From NCBI RefSeq assembly GCF_002943525.1, contig NZ_CP025394.1:5208001-5272000 (forward strand): DNA of 64,000 nt, given 5' to 3'. A model generated the notes under the pieces. That model was not told the DNA's origin. It was given only the letters and a program-made list of their open reading frames with translations, and ran no database searches. Below are positions 44,745 through 52,700 of the stretch, one piece after another. Origin of the DNA: Kitasatospora sp. MMS16-BH015. GTDB taxonomy: Bacteria; Actinomycetota; Actinomycetes; Streptomycetales; Streptomycetaceae. How positions within the stretch are numbered: position 1 is the first letter of the stretch; each line of letters begins with the position of its first letter. Position numbers and translations under genes: made by a program.

Positions 44745-44950
44745 TCAGTCCGGTCGTGCCACCAGCCTTCGGCGGATCCTGCCCGCCCAGCGCCCGGTCA
44801 GCAGCATCTGCCGGGCCGAAGCGGGGAGCCCTGCGAGGGTTTGCTCGGCGCTGGGGTCTCCTGACCGGACCTCGGGCTTCGCAGCCTGGGTGTTTCTGTC
44901 TCGCCAAGTCGCTTGTGCGTAATCGGCAATGCCTGTGGGGCGAGGCGGGG
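44745..44950 (-). pseudogene. Possible gene remnant beside the tRNA
   Basis: On the minus strand one frame, ending at a TGA at 44745, reads like protein (ATWRDRNTQAAKPEV, then LPASARQMLLTGRWAGRIRR) but has no start codon or ribosome site of its own; in that frame it runs on only as a shadow of neighbouring genes. The first part has lower GC than its surroundings. It may be the 3' remnant of a lost gene; I do not recognise the family. Confidence 0.25.
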
Positions 44951-45379
44951 TCAGCGCTCGGTGGCCGCTTGCTGCAGCTGGGCGGTGATGCCCTGCCGGT
45001 CGATCTGGATCCAGTACTCGACGATGAGTCCGTCCTCGACGCGATAGACCGCACTGGTCATCGCCGTGACCTGTGCACCGGTCGGCGGGTGGTGGTCCAC
45101 CAGTCCGAGGTGTCGCCCGTGCTGGGTCCAGCGGGCGTAGACCCGGTCTCCTTCGGCGAGGAGCTCGTCCACGGTGAGGGTGAAAGGGCCGTACGCGTCG
45201 ATCATCTCCTGGACGTGCTCGGTGTACTGCTGCGGCGTCCGCTCCACGACCACCGGTGCCTCCGAGGCGACCTGATGGGCTCGGACCCGGTCGGCCATGA
45301 AGTGACCGGCTCGGTCGGGGTGCAGGCCCGAGCGCACCTGCAGCAGGAACTGGCGGACGGTCTCCTTGGAATTGGTCAT
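44951..45379 (-). CDS. SnoaL-like / NTF2-fold protein
   Basis: This is a 142-residue protein of the SnoaL-like polyketide cyclase superfamily. Features are an N-terminal helix (KETVRQFLLQVRSGLHPDRA), YTEHVQEMIDAYGPFTLTVDELLAEGD, VYARWTQHGRH, and the C-terminal strand VEYWIQIDR. No polyketide genes are nearby, so a generic small-molecule hydrolase, isomerase or binding role is more likely. The ATG start is at 45379. Confidence 0.8.
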   Translation of the reverse strand: MTNSKETVRQFLLQVRSGLHPDRAGHFMADRVRAHQVASEAPVVVERTPQQYTEHVQEMIDAYGPFTLTVDELLAEGDRVYARWTQHGRHLGLVDHHPPTGAQVTAMTSAVYRVEDGLIVEYWIQIDRQGITAQLQQAATER

Positions 45380-45533
45380 TGGCGAAGTGTGGCAGCACGC
45401 TCAGGCCCGGCGGGTTCGGGGCGTTCGGTGAGGTGACCGTTCTCGGCTCGGGCGCCGGGGCGGACGGGGGGCGGTGGGGTGACCGCGGCCCCCGGGGGAT
45501 GTGGGTGGGGAGGGGGAGGCTATGGTGAGACTG

Positions 45534-45555
45534 AAACGGGGAGCTATCCCCGTTT
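45534..45555 (+). promoter_or_regulatory. Small hairpin/operator before the cytochrome b gene
   Basis: AAACGGGG (45534-45541) and CCCCGTTT (45548-45555) form a perfect 8-bp dyad with a 6-base loop. It sits 24 bases before the chosen ATG and so could be an operator or a leader hairpin. Confidence 0.45.
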
Positions 45556-45578
45556 GGGGTCGAGCGAGGGGCGTGGGC

Positions 45579-47195
45579 ATGATCCAGCGTCAGGATCCGG
45601 GGCGGGGGCGGGGGCAGCGTGCTGCGGACTGGGCGGACGGCCGGCTGGGGGTCTACACCGTGGCCAGGGCCAACCTGCGCAAGATCTTTCCGGACCACTG
45701 GTCCTTCATGCTCGGGGAGATCTGCCTCTACAGCTTCGCCATCATCATCCTGACGGGTGTCTACCTGACGCTGTTCTTCAAGCCCGGCATGGGTGAGGTG
45801 GTCTACCACGGGGCCTACGCCCCGCTGAACGGCATCCGGATGTCCGAGGCATACGCCTCCACCATGGACATCAGCTTCGAGGTGCGGGGCGGGCTGCTGA
45901 TCCGTCAGATCCACCACTGGGCAGCCGTGGTGTTCATCGCGGCGATGTTCGTGCACATGATGCGGGTGTTCTTCACCGGGGCGTTCCGCAAGCCCCGTGA
46001 GATCAACTGGGTCTTCGGCTTCCTGCTGCTGTTCCTCGGCATGTTCGACGGCTTCATGGGCTACTCGCTCCCGGACGACCTGCTCTCCGGCACGGGCATC
46101 CGCTTCATGGAGGGCGCCGTCCTGGCGGTGCCGCTGGTCGGCTCGTACCTGCAGATGTTCCTGTTCGGCGGGGAGTTCCCGGGCACCGACATCGTGCCGC
46201 GCCTGTTCACCGTGCATGTGCTGCTGATCCCCGGCGTCATGGTGGGGCTGCTGGTGGCCCACCTGATCCTGGTCTTCCACCACAAGCACACCCAGTGGGC
46301 CGGGCCCGGCAGGACCGAGCAGAACGTGGTCGGCATGCCGCTGATGCCGGTCTACCTGGCCAAGGCCGGTGGCTTCTTCTTCCTGGTGTTCGGCGTGATC
46401 GCGTTGATGTCCGCGATCGCCACCATCAACCCGATCTGGGCGTACGGCCCGTACCGCCCGGACCAGGTCTCCACCGACGCCCAGCCGGACTGGTACATGG
46501 GCTTCGCCGAGGGCTTGATCCGGGTGATGCCGGGCTGGGAGGTCCGGGCCTGGGGGCACACCCTCAACCTGGGGGTCTTCATCCCGCTGACCCTCTTCCC
46601 GGTGATCCTCTTGGCCATCGCCGCGTACCCGTTCATCGAGGGGTGGGCCACCCGGAGCGGGCGGGAGCACCACCTGCTCGACCGCCCGCGCAACGCGCCC
46701 GTGCGGACCGCACTCGTGGCGGCCTGGATCAGCCTCTACCTGGTGATGCTGGTGGGCGGCGGCAACGACCTCTTCGCGACGCACCTGCACCTCTCGCTCA
46801 ACACCATCACCTACGCCGCCCGGGCGGGGTTCTTCCTGGTGCCGGTGGTCACCTTCTGGGTGACCAAGCGGTGGTGCCTGGGGCTGCAGCGCCGCGACCG
46901 CGACAAGGTGCTGCACGGCCGGGAGACCGGGGTGATCAAGCGCCTGCCGCACGGCGAGTTCGTCGAGGTCCACGCCCCGCTGCCGCAGGACGAGCTGTTC
47001 AAGCTCACCGCGCACGAGCAGCCCGGCCCGATCGCACTGCCCGCTCCGGCGGACGCCAACGGCGTGGCGCGCCCTGCCGGTGCGCTCGACCGGCTCCGGG
47101 CGGGTCTGTCGCAGGGCATCCACGGGGAGCACGCCCGGGTGCCGAAGCCCACCGCCGAGGAGTACCGCGAGAGCGCCGCGGGCCACGGCCACTGA
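45579..47195 (+). CDS. Orphan cytochrome b (QcrB-type) subunit
   Basis: This is a membrane cytochrome b like that of the actinobacterial bc1 (menaquinol:cytochrome c) complex, 538 residues. Heme ligands are present: H112 or H113 with H126 in one helix, and H213 with H228 in another. The quinol-site motif PDWY, the loop GYSLPDDLLSGTGIRFMEG and the C-terminal KRLPHGEFVEVHAPL are as in QcrB. ATG 45579 (MIQRQDPGRG) was chosen because it matches the usual N-terminus; upstream in-frame starts at 45522 (ATG) and 45525 (GTG, behind GGGGGAGG) are possible and would add about 19 residues. The qcrC and qcrA genes that normally precede qcrB are absent, so this is a second, unlinked copy. Its partners and role are unknown. 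Confidence 0.9.
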   Translation: MIQRQDPGRGRGQRAADWADGRLGVYTVARANLRKIFPDHWSFMLGEICLYSFAIIILTGVYLTLFFKPGMGEVVYHGAYAPLNGIRMSEAYASTMDISFEVRGGLLIRQIHHWAAVVFIAAMFVHMMRVFFTGAFRKPREINWVFGFLLLFLGMFDGFMGYSLPDDLLSGTGIRFMEGAVLAVPLVGSYLQMFLFGGEFPGTDIVPRLFTVHVLLIPGVMVGLLVAHLILVFHHKHTQWAGPGRTEQNVVGMPLMPVYLAKAGGFFFLVFGVIALMSAIATINPIWAYGPYRPDQVSTDAQPDWYMGFAEGLIRVMPGWEVRAWGHTLNLGVFIPLTLFPVILLAIAAYPFIEGWATRSGREHHLLDRPRNAPVRTALVAAWISLYLVMLVGGGNDLFATHLHLSLNTITYAARAGFFLVPVVTFWVTKRWCLGLQRRDRDKVLHGRETGVIKRLPHGEFVEVHAPLPQDELFKLTAHEQPGPIALPAPADANGVARPAGALDRLRAGLSQGIHGEHARVPKPTAEEYRESAAGHGH

Positions 47196-47223
47196 CCGGC
47201 GCTGCCGACCGAGGGAGGACACC

Positions 47224-47667
47224 GTGCGCAACCCGGCCGACCAGCTCGCCGACAGTAAGTACCTGCTCCTCACCACCTTCGACGAGACCGGTGGCCGGGC
47301 CCACGCCAGCCGGCTGTGGGTGGTGGCCGACGGGCCGGCGCTCGGGGTCTGGGCCCCCGCCGACTCGGGCGAGGCCCGGCGGATCCGGCGTCGGTCCCGG
47401 GTGCTGGTCGGTCCGTGCGACGCCCACGGGCGGCCGACCGGACAGCCGGTGCCGGCCCGGGCCGGCCTCTGCGACGCGGACGCGACGGCCCGCTACCGCA
47501 GCTCGCTGATCGACAAGTACGGCCTGACGGCGATGGTCACCCTGGCCGTCAGCCGGCTGCGGGTGGGGCTGGCCGGGACGGTGGGGATCAGGATCACCCC
47601 GAGCGAGCTGGAACGGCGGCTGGTCGGGCCGGAGTGGCGGCCGCCGAGCACGTACTGCCCCAACTGA
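47224..47667 (+). CDS. PPOX-class F420-dependent oxidoreductase-like protein
   Basis: This is a 147-residue split-beta-barrel flavoprotein of the pyridoxamine-phosphate-oxidase superfamily. Features are KYLLLTTFDETGGRAHASRLWVV, an APADSGEARRIRRRSRVLVGPCD stretch and C-terminal GIRITPS. The pattern resembles the actinobacterial F420H2-dependent branch rather than true PdxH. The GTG at 47224 follows GGGAGGA. It starts 28 bases after the cytochrome b gene on the same strand, so the two may be co-transcribed. FO synthase elsewhere in the window shows the organism makes F420. Confidence 0.75.
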   Translation: MRNPADQLADSKYLLLTTFDETGGRAHASRLWVVADGPALGVWAPADSGEARRIRRRSRVLVGPCDAHGRPTGQPVPARAGLCDADATARYRSSLIDKYGLTAMVTLAVSRLRVGLAGTVGIRITPSELERRLVGPEWRPPSTYCPN

Positions 47668-47686
47668 ACCCGCTCCCGGCCGGGGC

Positions 47687-48367
47687 TCAGGTCTGCCAGA
47701 GCCGGCTGAAGGTCTGGTCGAGCCGCTCCGGGGGCACCGGGGTGCCCGGGAGGGGGTGGCCGGTGGGGCGGAAGGCGTCCAGGAGCAGGGCCAGCGGGCG
47801 GCGCCACCCCTCGGGGTGGTCGGCGACCAGGGCGGGCATGGCCCGGAGCAGCGGGCCCATCAGGACGAGCACGTCCATGGCCGCCACGTCGGTGCGCAGG
47901 GTGCCCTCCTCCTGGGCGCGGGCGACCAGGGTGGTGACGGTGGCCGCGTTGCCCCGGGAGATGTCGTCGAGAAAGGCCGAACGGCCGGCGGCGGCGGTGA
48001 CCAGGTCGTTGAGGCCGCGGTCGCGGGAGACCAGGGCGAAGATCCGCTCGAAGTAGCCGGCCAGGGCGGGCCAGGCCTCGTCCCGGGCGAGGGCCTCGGC
48101 GGCGGCCTCGCCGAGCGTCTCGGCGGTGCCCCGGAAGATCTCCTCCACCAGCGCGTCGCGGTCGGGGAAGTGCCGGTAGAAGGTGGCGTTGCCGATCCCG
48201 GCGGCCTTGGCGATCCGGTCCGTCGGCACCTGGAGCCCCTCCCGCGCGAAGAGTTCGCGGGCCGCGTCGATCAGGGCCTGCCGGTTGCGGGCCGCGTCCC
48301 GGCGCTTCGGGCCGGTCGAGGGGCCGCCCGGCGCAGTGGGACGGGCGGGGTCCGGCGGGACGGGCAT
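47687..48367 (-). CDS. TetR-family regulator
   Basis: This is a 226-residue regulator. The N-terminal helix-turn-helix is NRQALIDAARELFAREGL with IAKAAGIGNATFYRHFPDRDALVEEIF. The C-terminal ligand domain is alanine-rich. It is convergent with the flavoprotein gene and divergent from a mycothiol-dependent isomerase-like gene (241-base gap), which may be a target. The ligand is unknown. Confidence 0.9.
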   Translation of the reverse strand: MPVPPDPARPTAPGGPSTGPKRRDAARNRQALIDAARELFAREGLQVPTDRIAKAAGIGNATFYRHFPDRDALVEEIFRGTAETLGEAAAEALARDEAWPALAGYFERIFALVSRDRGLNDLVTAAAGRSAFLDDISRGNAATVTTLVARAQEEGTLRTDVAAMDVLVLMGPLLRAMPALVADHPEGWRRPLALLLDAFRPTGHPLPGTPVPPERLDQTFSRLWQT

Positions 48368-48608
48368 GGCGGTGGCCTCGGATGGGTCGGGAAGGCGGCG
48401 GCCCGGGCCGCTCCGGTGGTCCGGACCCGGGAGGCCCGCGGCGGGCTGCCGGGGACCGTGACCGGTTCACCCTCCCACAGATGCGGGGCGTCGGACCTCG
48501 GCCCGCCCGACGCCCGGCCCCGACGCCTGGACCCGACGCCTGGCCCCGACGGTCTGCCCGGCCCGCGCGCCCTCGCGCCCGCGCGCGCCGGGGCTCTAGG
48601 GTGCGCGG

Positions 48609-49310
48609 GTGATCACTGTCATCGGGGAAGTCATGGCGGCCGGCGAGCGGATGGCTCGGGGGCTGGCGGGGTTGGACGAGGCGGCCGTGCGGGGGGATTC
48701 GGGGCTGGCCGGGTGGAGCCGGGGGTACGCCGCCTCGCACGTGGTGCGGAGCATCGACGCGTACCTGTGGTTGCTGGCCTGGGCCCGGGACGGGGTGCAG
48801 CCGGGGCCGCGGGCGACCGGGGCGGAGATCGCCGCGGCGGTCGAGGCCGGGGCCGGCGGGAGCGGCGGCGAGCTGGCGGCGGAGCTGCGCGGCAGGCTGG
48901 CGACGCTGGAGGAGGCGGTGGCGGGGATGCCGGCCGAGCGGTGGGAGTTCCTGGTCTCGGCGCTGCCGGGGTGGCGGCATCCGGCCTGGTACACGGTGAA
49001 CCGGTGCTGGCGGGAGATCGAGACGCACCACGTGGACCTGGCGGTCGGGTACCGGCCGGCGGACTGGTCGGCGGCGTACGTGCGGTGGGCGCTGGACGAC
49101 ACCCTGGCGGCTTTGGCGGCACGGGAGTTCCCGGTGGGGGAGGTCAAGGCGACGGACCTCGGCCGGAGTTGGCGAGTCGACGGCGAGGGTCCGGTGGTCG
49201 GTGCGCCCGGACACGTGCTGCTCGCCTGGTTGAGCGGACGTGGCCCGGGGGAGAACGGCTGGCCCGCGCCGCCGACTTGGCCGTTGCCGCCGAGTCCGGG
49301 GTGGGGGTGA
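48609..49310 (+). CDS. Maleylpyruvate isomerase-like mycothiol-dependent protein
   Basis: This is a 233-residue member of the DinB/MDMPI-N superfamily. The four-helix N-terminal domain carries a metal site: the histidine in YAASHVVRSIDAYL and the E-x3-H pattern in CWREIETHHVDL. The C-terminal domain is short and typical (VVGAPGHVLLAWLSGRG). The family includes maleylpyruvate isomerase but most members have unknown substrates. GTG 48609 has a poor ribosome site; the ATG eight codons later (MAAGERM) is an alternative start. Confidence 0.83.
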   Translation: MITVIGEVMAAGERMARGLAGLDEAAVRGDSGLAGWSRGYAASHVVRSIDAYLWLLAWARDGVQPGPRATGAEIAAAVEAGAGGSGGELAAELRGRLATLEEAVAGMPAERWEFLVSALPGWRHPAWYTVNRCWREIETHHVDLAVGYRPADWSAAYVRWALDDTLAALAAREFPVGEVKATDLGRSWRVDGEGPVVGAPGHVLLAWLSGRGPGENGWPAPPTWPLPPSPGWG

Positions 49311-49476
49311 AGGGACCGGCACCCGGTGGGGGTGAAGGGTCCAAGGACATGCCGACGGGTGACCAAAGTCCCTAAGTAGGGAGTGAAGATCGGGGGCAGG
49401 GTGGGTGAGTTGGTCTTGGCGCCGGGAGCCCGGTGCGAGGGCCGACCGGTCCTGTCCCCGAGTAGATCCGAGTTCC

Positions 49477-50865
49477 ATGTCGACCGTCATAGACACCGCG
49501 CCGTACAGCCCGTTCCACCGGCGGCTCGCCCTGGCCTGCTCGGGCGGGCCCTTGCTCGACGGGTACATCCTGAGCATCGTCGGGGTGGCCCTGATCGGGA
49601 TGAAGCCGGAACTGGGGTTGAGCGCCGCCGAGGTGAGCCTGATCGGGGCCGCGGCGCTGATCGGGATGTTCGTCGGCGGGGCGGTGTTCGGGGTGCTGAC
49701 GGACAAGGTCGGGCGGGAGGTGATGTACACCGCCGACCTGCTGGTGATGGTGGCGTGTTCGGTGGCCTCGTTCTGGGCCACCGACGTCTGGGTGATCGTG
49801 GTGCTGAGGTTCGTGCTCGGCATGGCGGTGGCCGCCGACTACCCGATCGCGACCTCGCTGCTGGCCGAGTGGCTGCCGATCAAGGACCGGGGGCGGCTGC
49901 TGGGCAAGCAGATCGTCGCCTGGTACGCGGGCTCGGTGCTGGCGTACGTGGTGGGCTACCTCTTCCTCCGCCTCGGCGGGGACGGCAGCTGGCGCTGGAT
50001 GCTGGCGAGCTCGGCGCTGCTCTGCGGGTTCTTCCTGGTGGTGCGGCGCGGGTCGCCGGAGTCGCCGCTCTGGCTGGCGCAGCACGGCCGCGGCGAGGAG
50101 GCCGTCGCGGTGGTCCGCAAGCACCTGGGCCGGGAGGTGACGGTCGCCGAGCTGACGGCCGGAACGGACGATCAAGGCGGCGCGGGCGGGTTCCGTGAGC
50201 TGTTCAGCCCCGAGTACCGGCGGCGGACGCTGTTCTGCGGGCTGTTCTTCCTCTGCCAGGTGGCGCCGCTGTTCGCGATGCTGACCTTCGGGCCGCAGAT
50301 CCTCGGCTCCTTCGGGATGCCGGGCGGCACCGCGATGGACACCCTCGGCACCGGCGTGATCAGCCTGGTCTTCCTGGTCGGCTGCTACCCGGCGCTGCGC
50401 GCGATCGACACCCACGGCCGACGGCCCACCATCATCTGGTCGTTCGCGCTGATGATCGTGCCGCTGGCCTTCCTCGGCGTCTGGCCCACGGCTCCGGCGC
50501 TGCTCGCGCTGCTGGCCCTGTGCGCGTACGCCTTCCTCTGCGGCGGCCCGAACGTGCTCGACTGGACCTACCCGAACGAGCTCTTCCCGACCCGGATCCG
50601 GGCCACGGCGGTGGGGTTCGCGACCTCGGTGAGCCGGATCGGCGCCGCCGTCGGCACGTACCTGCTGCCGCTCGCGCTGAGCGGGATCGGCATCGGCCCG
50701 ACCATGCTGATCGCGGCCGGGCTGACGGCGGCGGGGTGGCTGGTGTGCGTGCTCTGGGCGGAGGAGACCCGGGGCGCGGGTCTCCAGCAGGCGGCGGACG
50801 TGGTGCGGAGTGCGCCGGTGGTCGGAGGGTCGGAGGTGGCTGACCGTCAGTTGGCCTCCCGCTGA
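49477..50865 (+). CDS. MFS transporter (sugar/aromatic-acid porter type)
   Basis: This is a 462-residue permease with 12 predicted helices. MFS motif A is GVLTDKVGREV between helices 2 and 3, and the second-half loop is YPALRAIDTHGRRPT; the segment YPNELFPTRIRATAVG is characteristic of the sugar/metabolite porter subfamily. ATG 49477 starts MSTVIDTAPYSPFHRRLAL. It is convergent with a UbiD-like decarboxylase; aromatic-acid transport is a reasonable but unproven guess. Confidence 0.87.
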   Translation: MSTVIDTAPYSPFHRRLALACSGGPLLDGYILSIVGVALIGMKPELGLSAAEVSLIGAAALIGMFVGGAVFGVLTDKVGREVMYTADLLVMVACSVASFWATDVWVIVVLRFVLGMAVAADYPIATSLLAEWLPIKDRGRLLGKQIVAWYAGSVLAYVVGYLFLRLGGDGSWRWMLASSALLCGFFLVVRRGSPESPLWLAQHGRGEEAVAVVRKHLGREVTVAELTAGTDDQGGAGGFRELFSPEYRRRTLFCGLFFLCQVAPLFAMLTFGPQILGSFGMPGGTAMDTLGTGVISLVFLVGCYPALRAIDTHGRRPTIIWSFALMIVPLAFLGVWPTAPALLALLALCAYAFLCGGPNVLDWTYPNELFPTRIRATAVGFATSVSRIGAAVGTYLLPLALSGIGIGPTMLIAAGLTAAGWLVCVLWAEETRGAGLQQAADVVRSAPVVGGSEVADRQLASR

Positions 50866-50874
50866 GGGGCCTGG

Positions 50875-52077
50875 TCAGGCCGGGACGGCGGCCGGGCGGC
50901 GGGTGGCGTCTAGCAGCCGGGCCGGGCCGGCCGCCAGGGCGCGGAGCACCTGGGGGAGGTCGAAGGGGTCGACGGAGTCGTCCACGGTGATCACCGAGAG
51001 TTCGGGGGCGAGGGCGCGACAGTGGGCGGTGACGGCCTCGACCAGGGCGGGGTGACGCGGGGCCAGGGCGAGGACGGCCAGTCGGCCGTCCCCGTACACG
51101 GCGTTGACGGCCCGCACCTCGGGGTGGACGGCACGCAGCCGGCGGAGCAGCCGGACGCTGGTGGCCGGGCCGGTGAGGTGTTCGGTGGGCTGATCGGCAG
51201 GGGGGCGCAGCGAGTCGAAGACCGGGCTCGCGCGGTGGGCGACCCGGTCGACCCGGACCACGGGGGACCGGCAGGGGCCGGGCACCCGGGCCTCGATCAC
51301 CCCTTCGAGCAGCAGCTCGCTGCCCCAGGGCACGGTGAGCCCGGTGAGGGGTGCGGCCGTCACCGGGCAGGGGGCCTGCCGCAGGGCGGCGGCAAGCTCG
51401 AAGCACGAGCGGCCGTCCGGCGAACTTCCCCCGGCGGTGGGGCCGGTGGTGGCTGCGGCCACCGTGAGCAGGGGGTCGTTGCCGAGCGAGAGCACCACCG
51501 GGAGGTCGGCCGTCAGCGGGTGGCGGGCGAGCGGGTCGGCGGGGTCGAGCCGTAGGGTGAGGCGGTTGCGGGAGCGGGCCTCGAAGCGGCAGAGCCGGCC
51601 GTAGGGCTCCGGGCCGGCAGGAAGGGCCGTGAGCACCAGGGCCCGGTCGGCGGGGTCGGGGGCTTGGTCCTCCTCGGCGGTGCCGAACAGCGGCAGCAGC
51701 GCGCCGAGGTCCACCTCTGCGCCGAACAGCGCGTACTCGTCCCAGGGCGGGTCGGCGCGGTCGACGGTGGGTGCGGGCGGGACGGCCTCCCAACGGCGGC
51801 CGAACTCCTCGACCTGGGTGCGGAGCGGCGTGCGCACGGGCAGGCCGAGCGCGACGGCGTGGTTGGCCCAGGAGCCGAGCAGGCCGGTGGTCAGTTGGGC
51901 GTCGGGGTGGTCGCGCAGGTTGTCCAGGTAGAGCCCGGGCGCGTGGTCACCCAGCTCGGCGGCGGCCCGGACGGCCCGGGGCAGGCCGAGTTCGGTGTCC
52001 AACTCCTCGGTGATGTGTAGGAGTTGCTGTTCGAGGTCGAGGGCGTCGAGGTAGGCACGGAGGTCGTCGTACGGCAC
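50875..52077 (-). CDS. UbiD-family decarboxylase-like protein
   Basis: This is a 400-residue homologue of the prenylated-FMN-dependent UbiD decarboxylases, which act on aromatic or unsaturated acids. It begins with DLRAYLDALDLEQQLLHITEELDTELGLPRAV, the UbiD N-terminal pattern, and has PVVLSLGNDPLL, FELAAALRQAP and WGSELLLEGVIEARVPGPCR, the acidic region of the active site. It is shorter than typical UbiD (450-520) with the loss in the middle and C-terminal parts, so activity is uncertain. No ubiX-type prenyltransferase gene is adjacent. The start is a GTG at 52077 with a weak ribosome site. Confidence 0.75.
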   Translation of the reverse strand: MPYDDLRAYLDALDLEQQLLHITEELDTELGLPRAVRAAAELGDHAPGLYLDNLRDHPDAQLTTGLLGSWANHAVALGLPVRTPLRTQVEEFGRRWEAVPPAPTVDRADPPWDEYALFGAEVDLGALLPLFGTAEEDQAPDPADRALVLTALPAGPEPYGRLCRFEARSRNRLTLRLDPADPLARHPLTADLPVVLSLGNDPLLTVAAATTGPTAGGSSPDGRSCFELAAALRQAPCPVTAAPLTGLTVPWGSELLLEGVIEARVPGPCRSPVVRVDRVAHRASPVFDSLRPPADQPTEHLTGPATSVRLLRRLRAVHPEVRAVNAVYGDGRLAVLALAPRHPALVEAVTAHCRALAPELSVITVDDSVDPFDLPQVLRALAAGPARLLDATRRPAAVPA

Positions 52078-52172
52078 AGGGTGGGCGCCTTTCTCTACGA
52101 GCGTTCGTCCTGCTCAGATCAGACCACAGCGCCCCCGGCCAAGCCGGGATTGAAGCGGCGCGAGCGGCTTGC

Positions 52173-52610
52173 TCAGCGGGTGATCCGGGCCAGCCAGGGG
52201 GTGAGGGTCGGCAGCGGCACCGGCTCCCGGTAGCTCGGCTCGCCGGGCACGGCGACCACCAGGGTGGTGGCGGGCGGGAAGGCGCGGGTGCGGACGTGGG
52301 CCAGGCCGGACCAGACGGCGGCGAGGAAGGCGGCCACCGAGGCCTTGGGCACGTCGAAGGCCACGCCGTCCACCGTCACCCGGGCGTCCTCGTGGGTGAA
52401 CAGGCAGACCTCGACGGCGGGTTGGCCGCCCAGCTCGATCAGCGCCTCGTGCGCGAAGAACTCCGCCGGGTCGGCGGAGGGGGCGGCGGTGAGCGCGGCG
52501 GAGGTCCGGTCGGCGCCGATCTCCTCGGTGATCCGGACGGGCCGGTCGAAGCGGTGGGCGGCGGCGGAGACGGCGGTGAGGACGCTCTGGGTGCTGGGGG
52601 AATCGGTCAC
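52173..52610 (-). CDS. Protein of unknown function upstream of UbiD
   Basis: This is a 145-residue protein; I do not recognise the family. GTG 52610 has GGAG six bases upstream; the frame is open 24 codons further. It has alternating strands and helices (PAVEVCLFTHEDARVTVDGV, ASVAAFLAAVWSGLAHV), no signal peptide and no membrane segment. It lies 95 bases upstream of the UbiD-like gene on the same strand, so it may be part of that transcript. Confidence 0.6.
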   Translation of the reverse strand: MTDSPSTQSVLTAVSAAAHRFDRPVRITEEIGADRTSAALTAAPSADPAEFFAHEALIELGGQPAVEVCLFTHEDARVTVDGVAFDVPKASVAAFLAAVWSGLAHVRTRAFPPATTLVVAVPGEPSYREPVPLPTLTPWLARITR

Positions 52611-52639
52611 GGTGGCTCCGGTAACGGGTTGGGGGTACG

Positions 52640-52685
52640 CCGGTGGCCCGGCCTCCACCCGGGTGGGCGGGGGCCGGGCCACCGG
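52640..52685 (-). terminator. Hairpin after the amidase gene
   Basis: Arms CCGGTGGCCCGGC (52640-52652) and GCCGGGCCACCGG (52673-52685) are perfect complements around a second small dyad CACCCGGGTG. They lie 15 bases beyond the amidase stop. Confidence 0.88.
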
Positions 52686-52700
52686 TCAGGGCGGTGCGGC

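Noticed and set aside
44745..47276. A minus-strand frame of 843 codons opposite the cytochrome b gene
   Set aside because: Most is antisense of a clear membrane cytochrome; only its last 68 codons lie outside other genes and are treated separately as a weak remnant.
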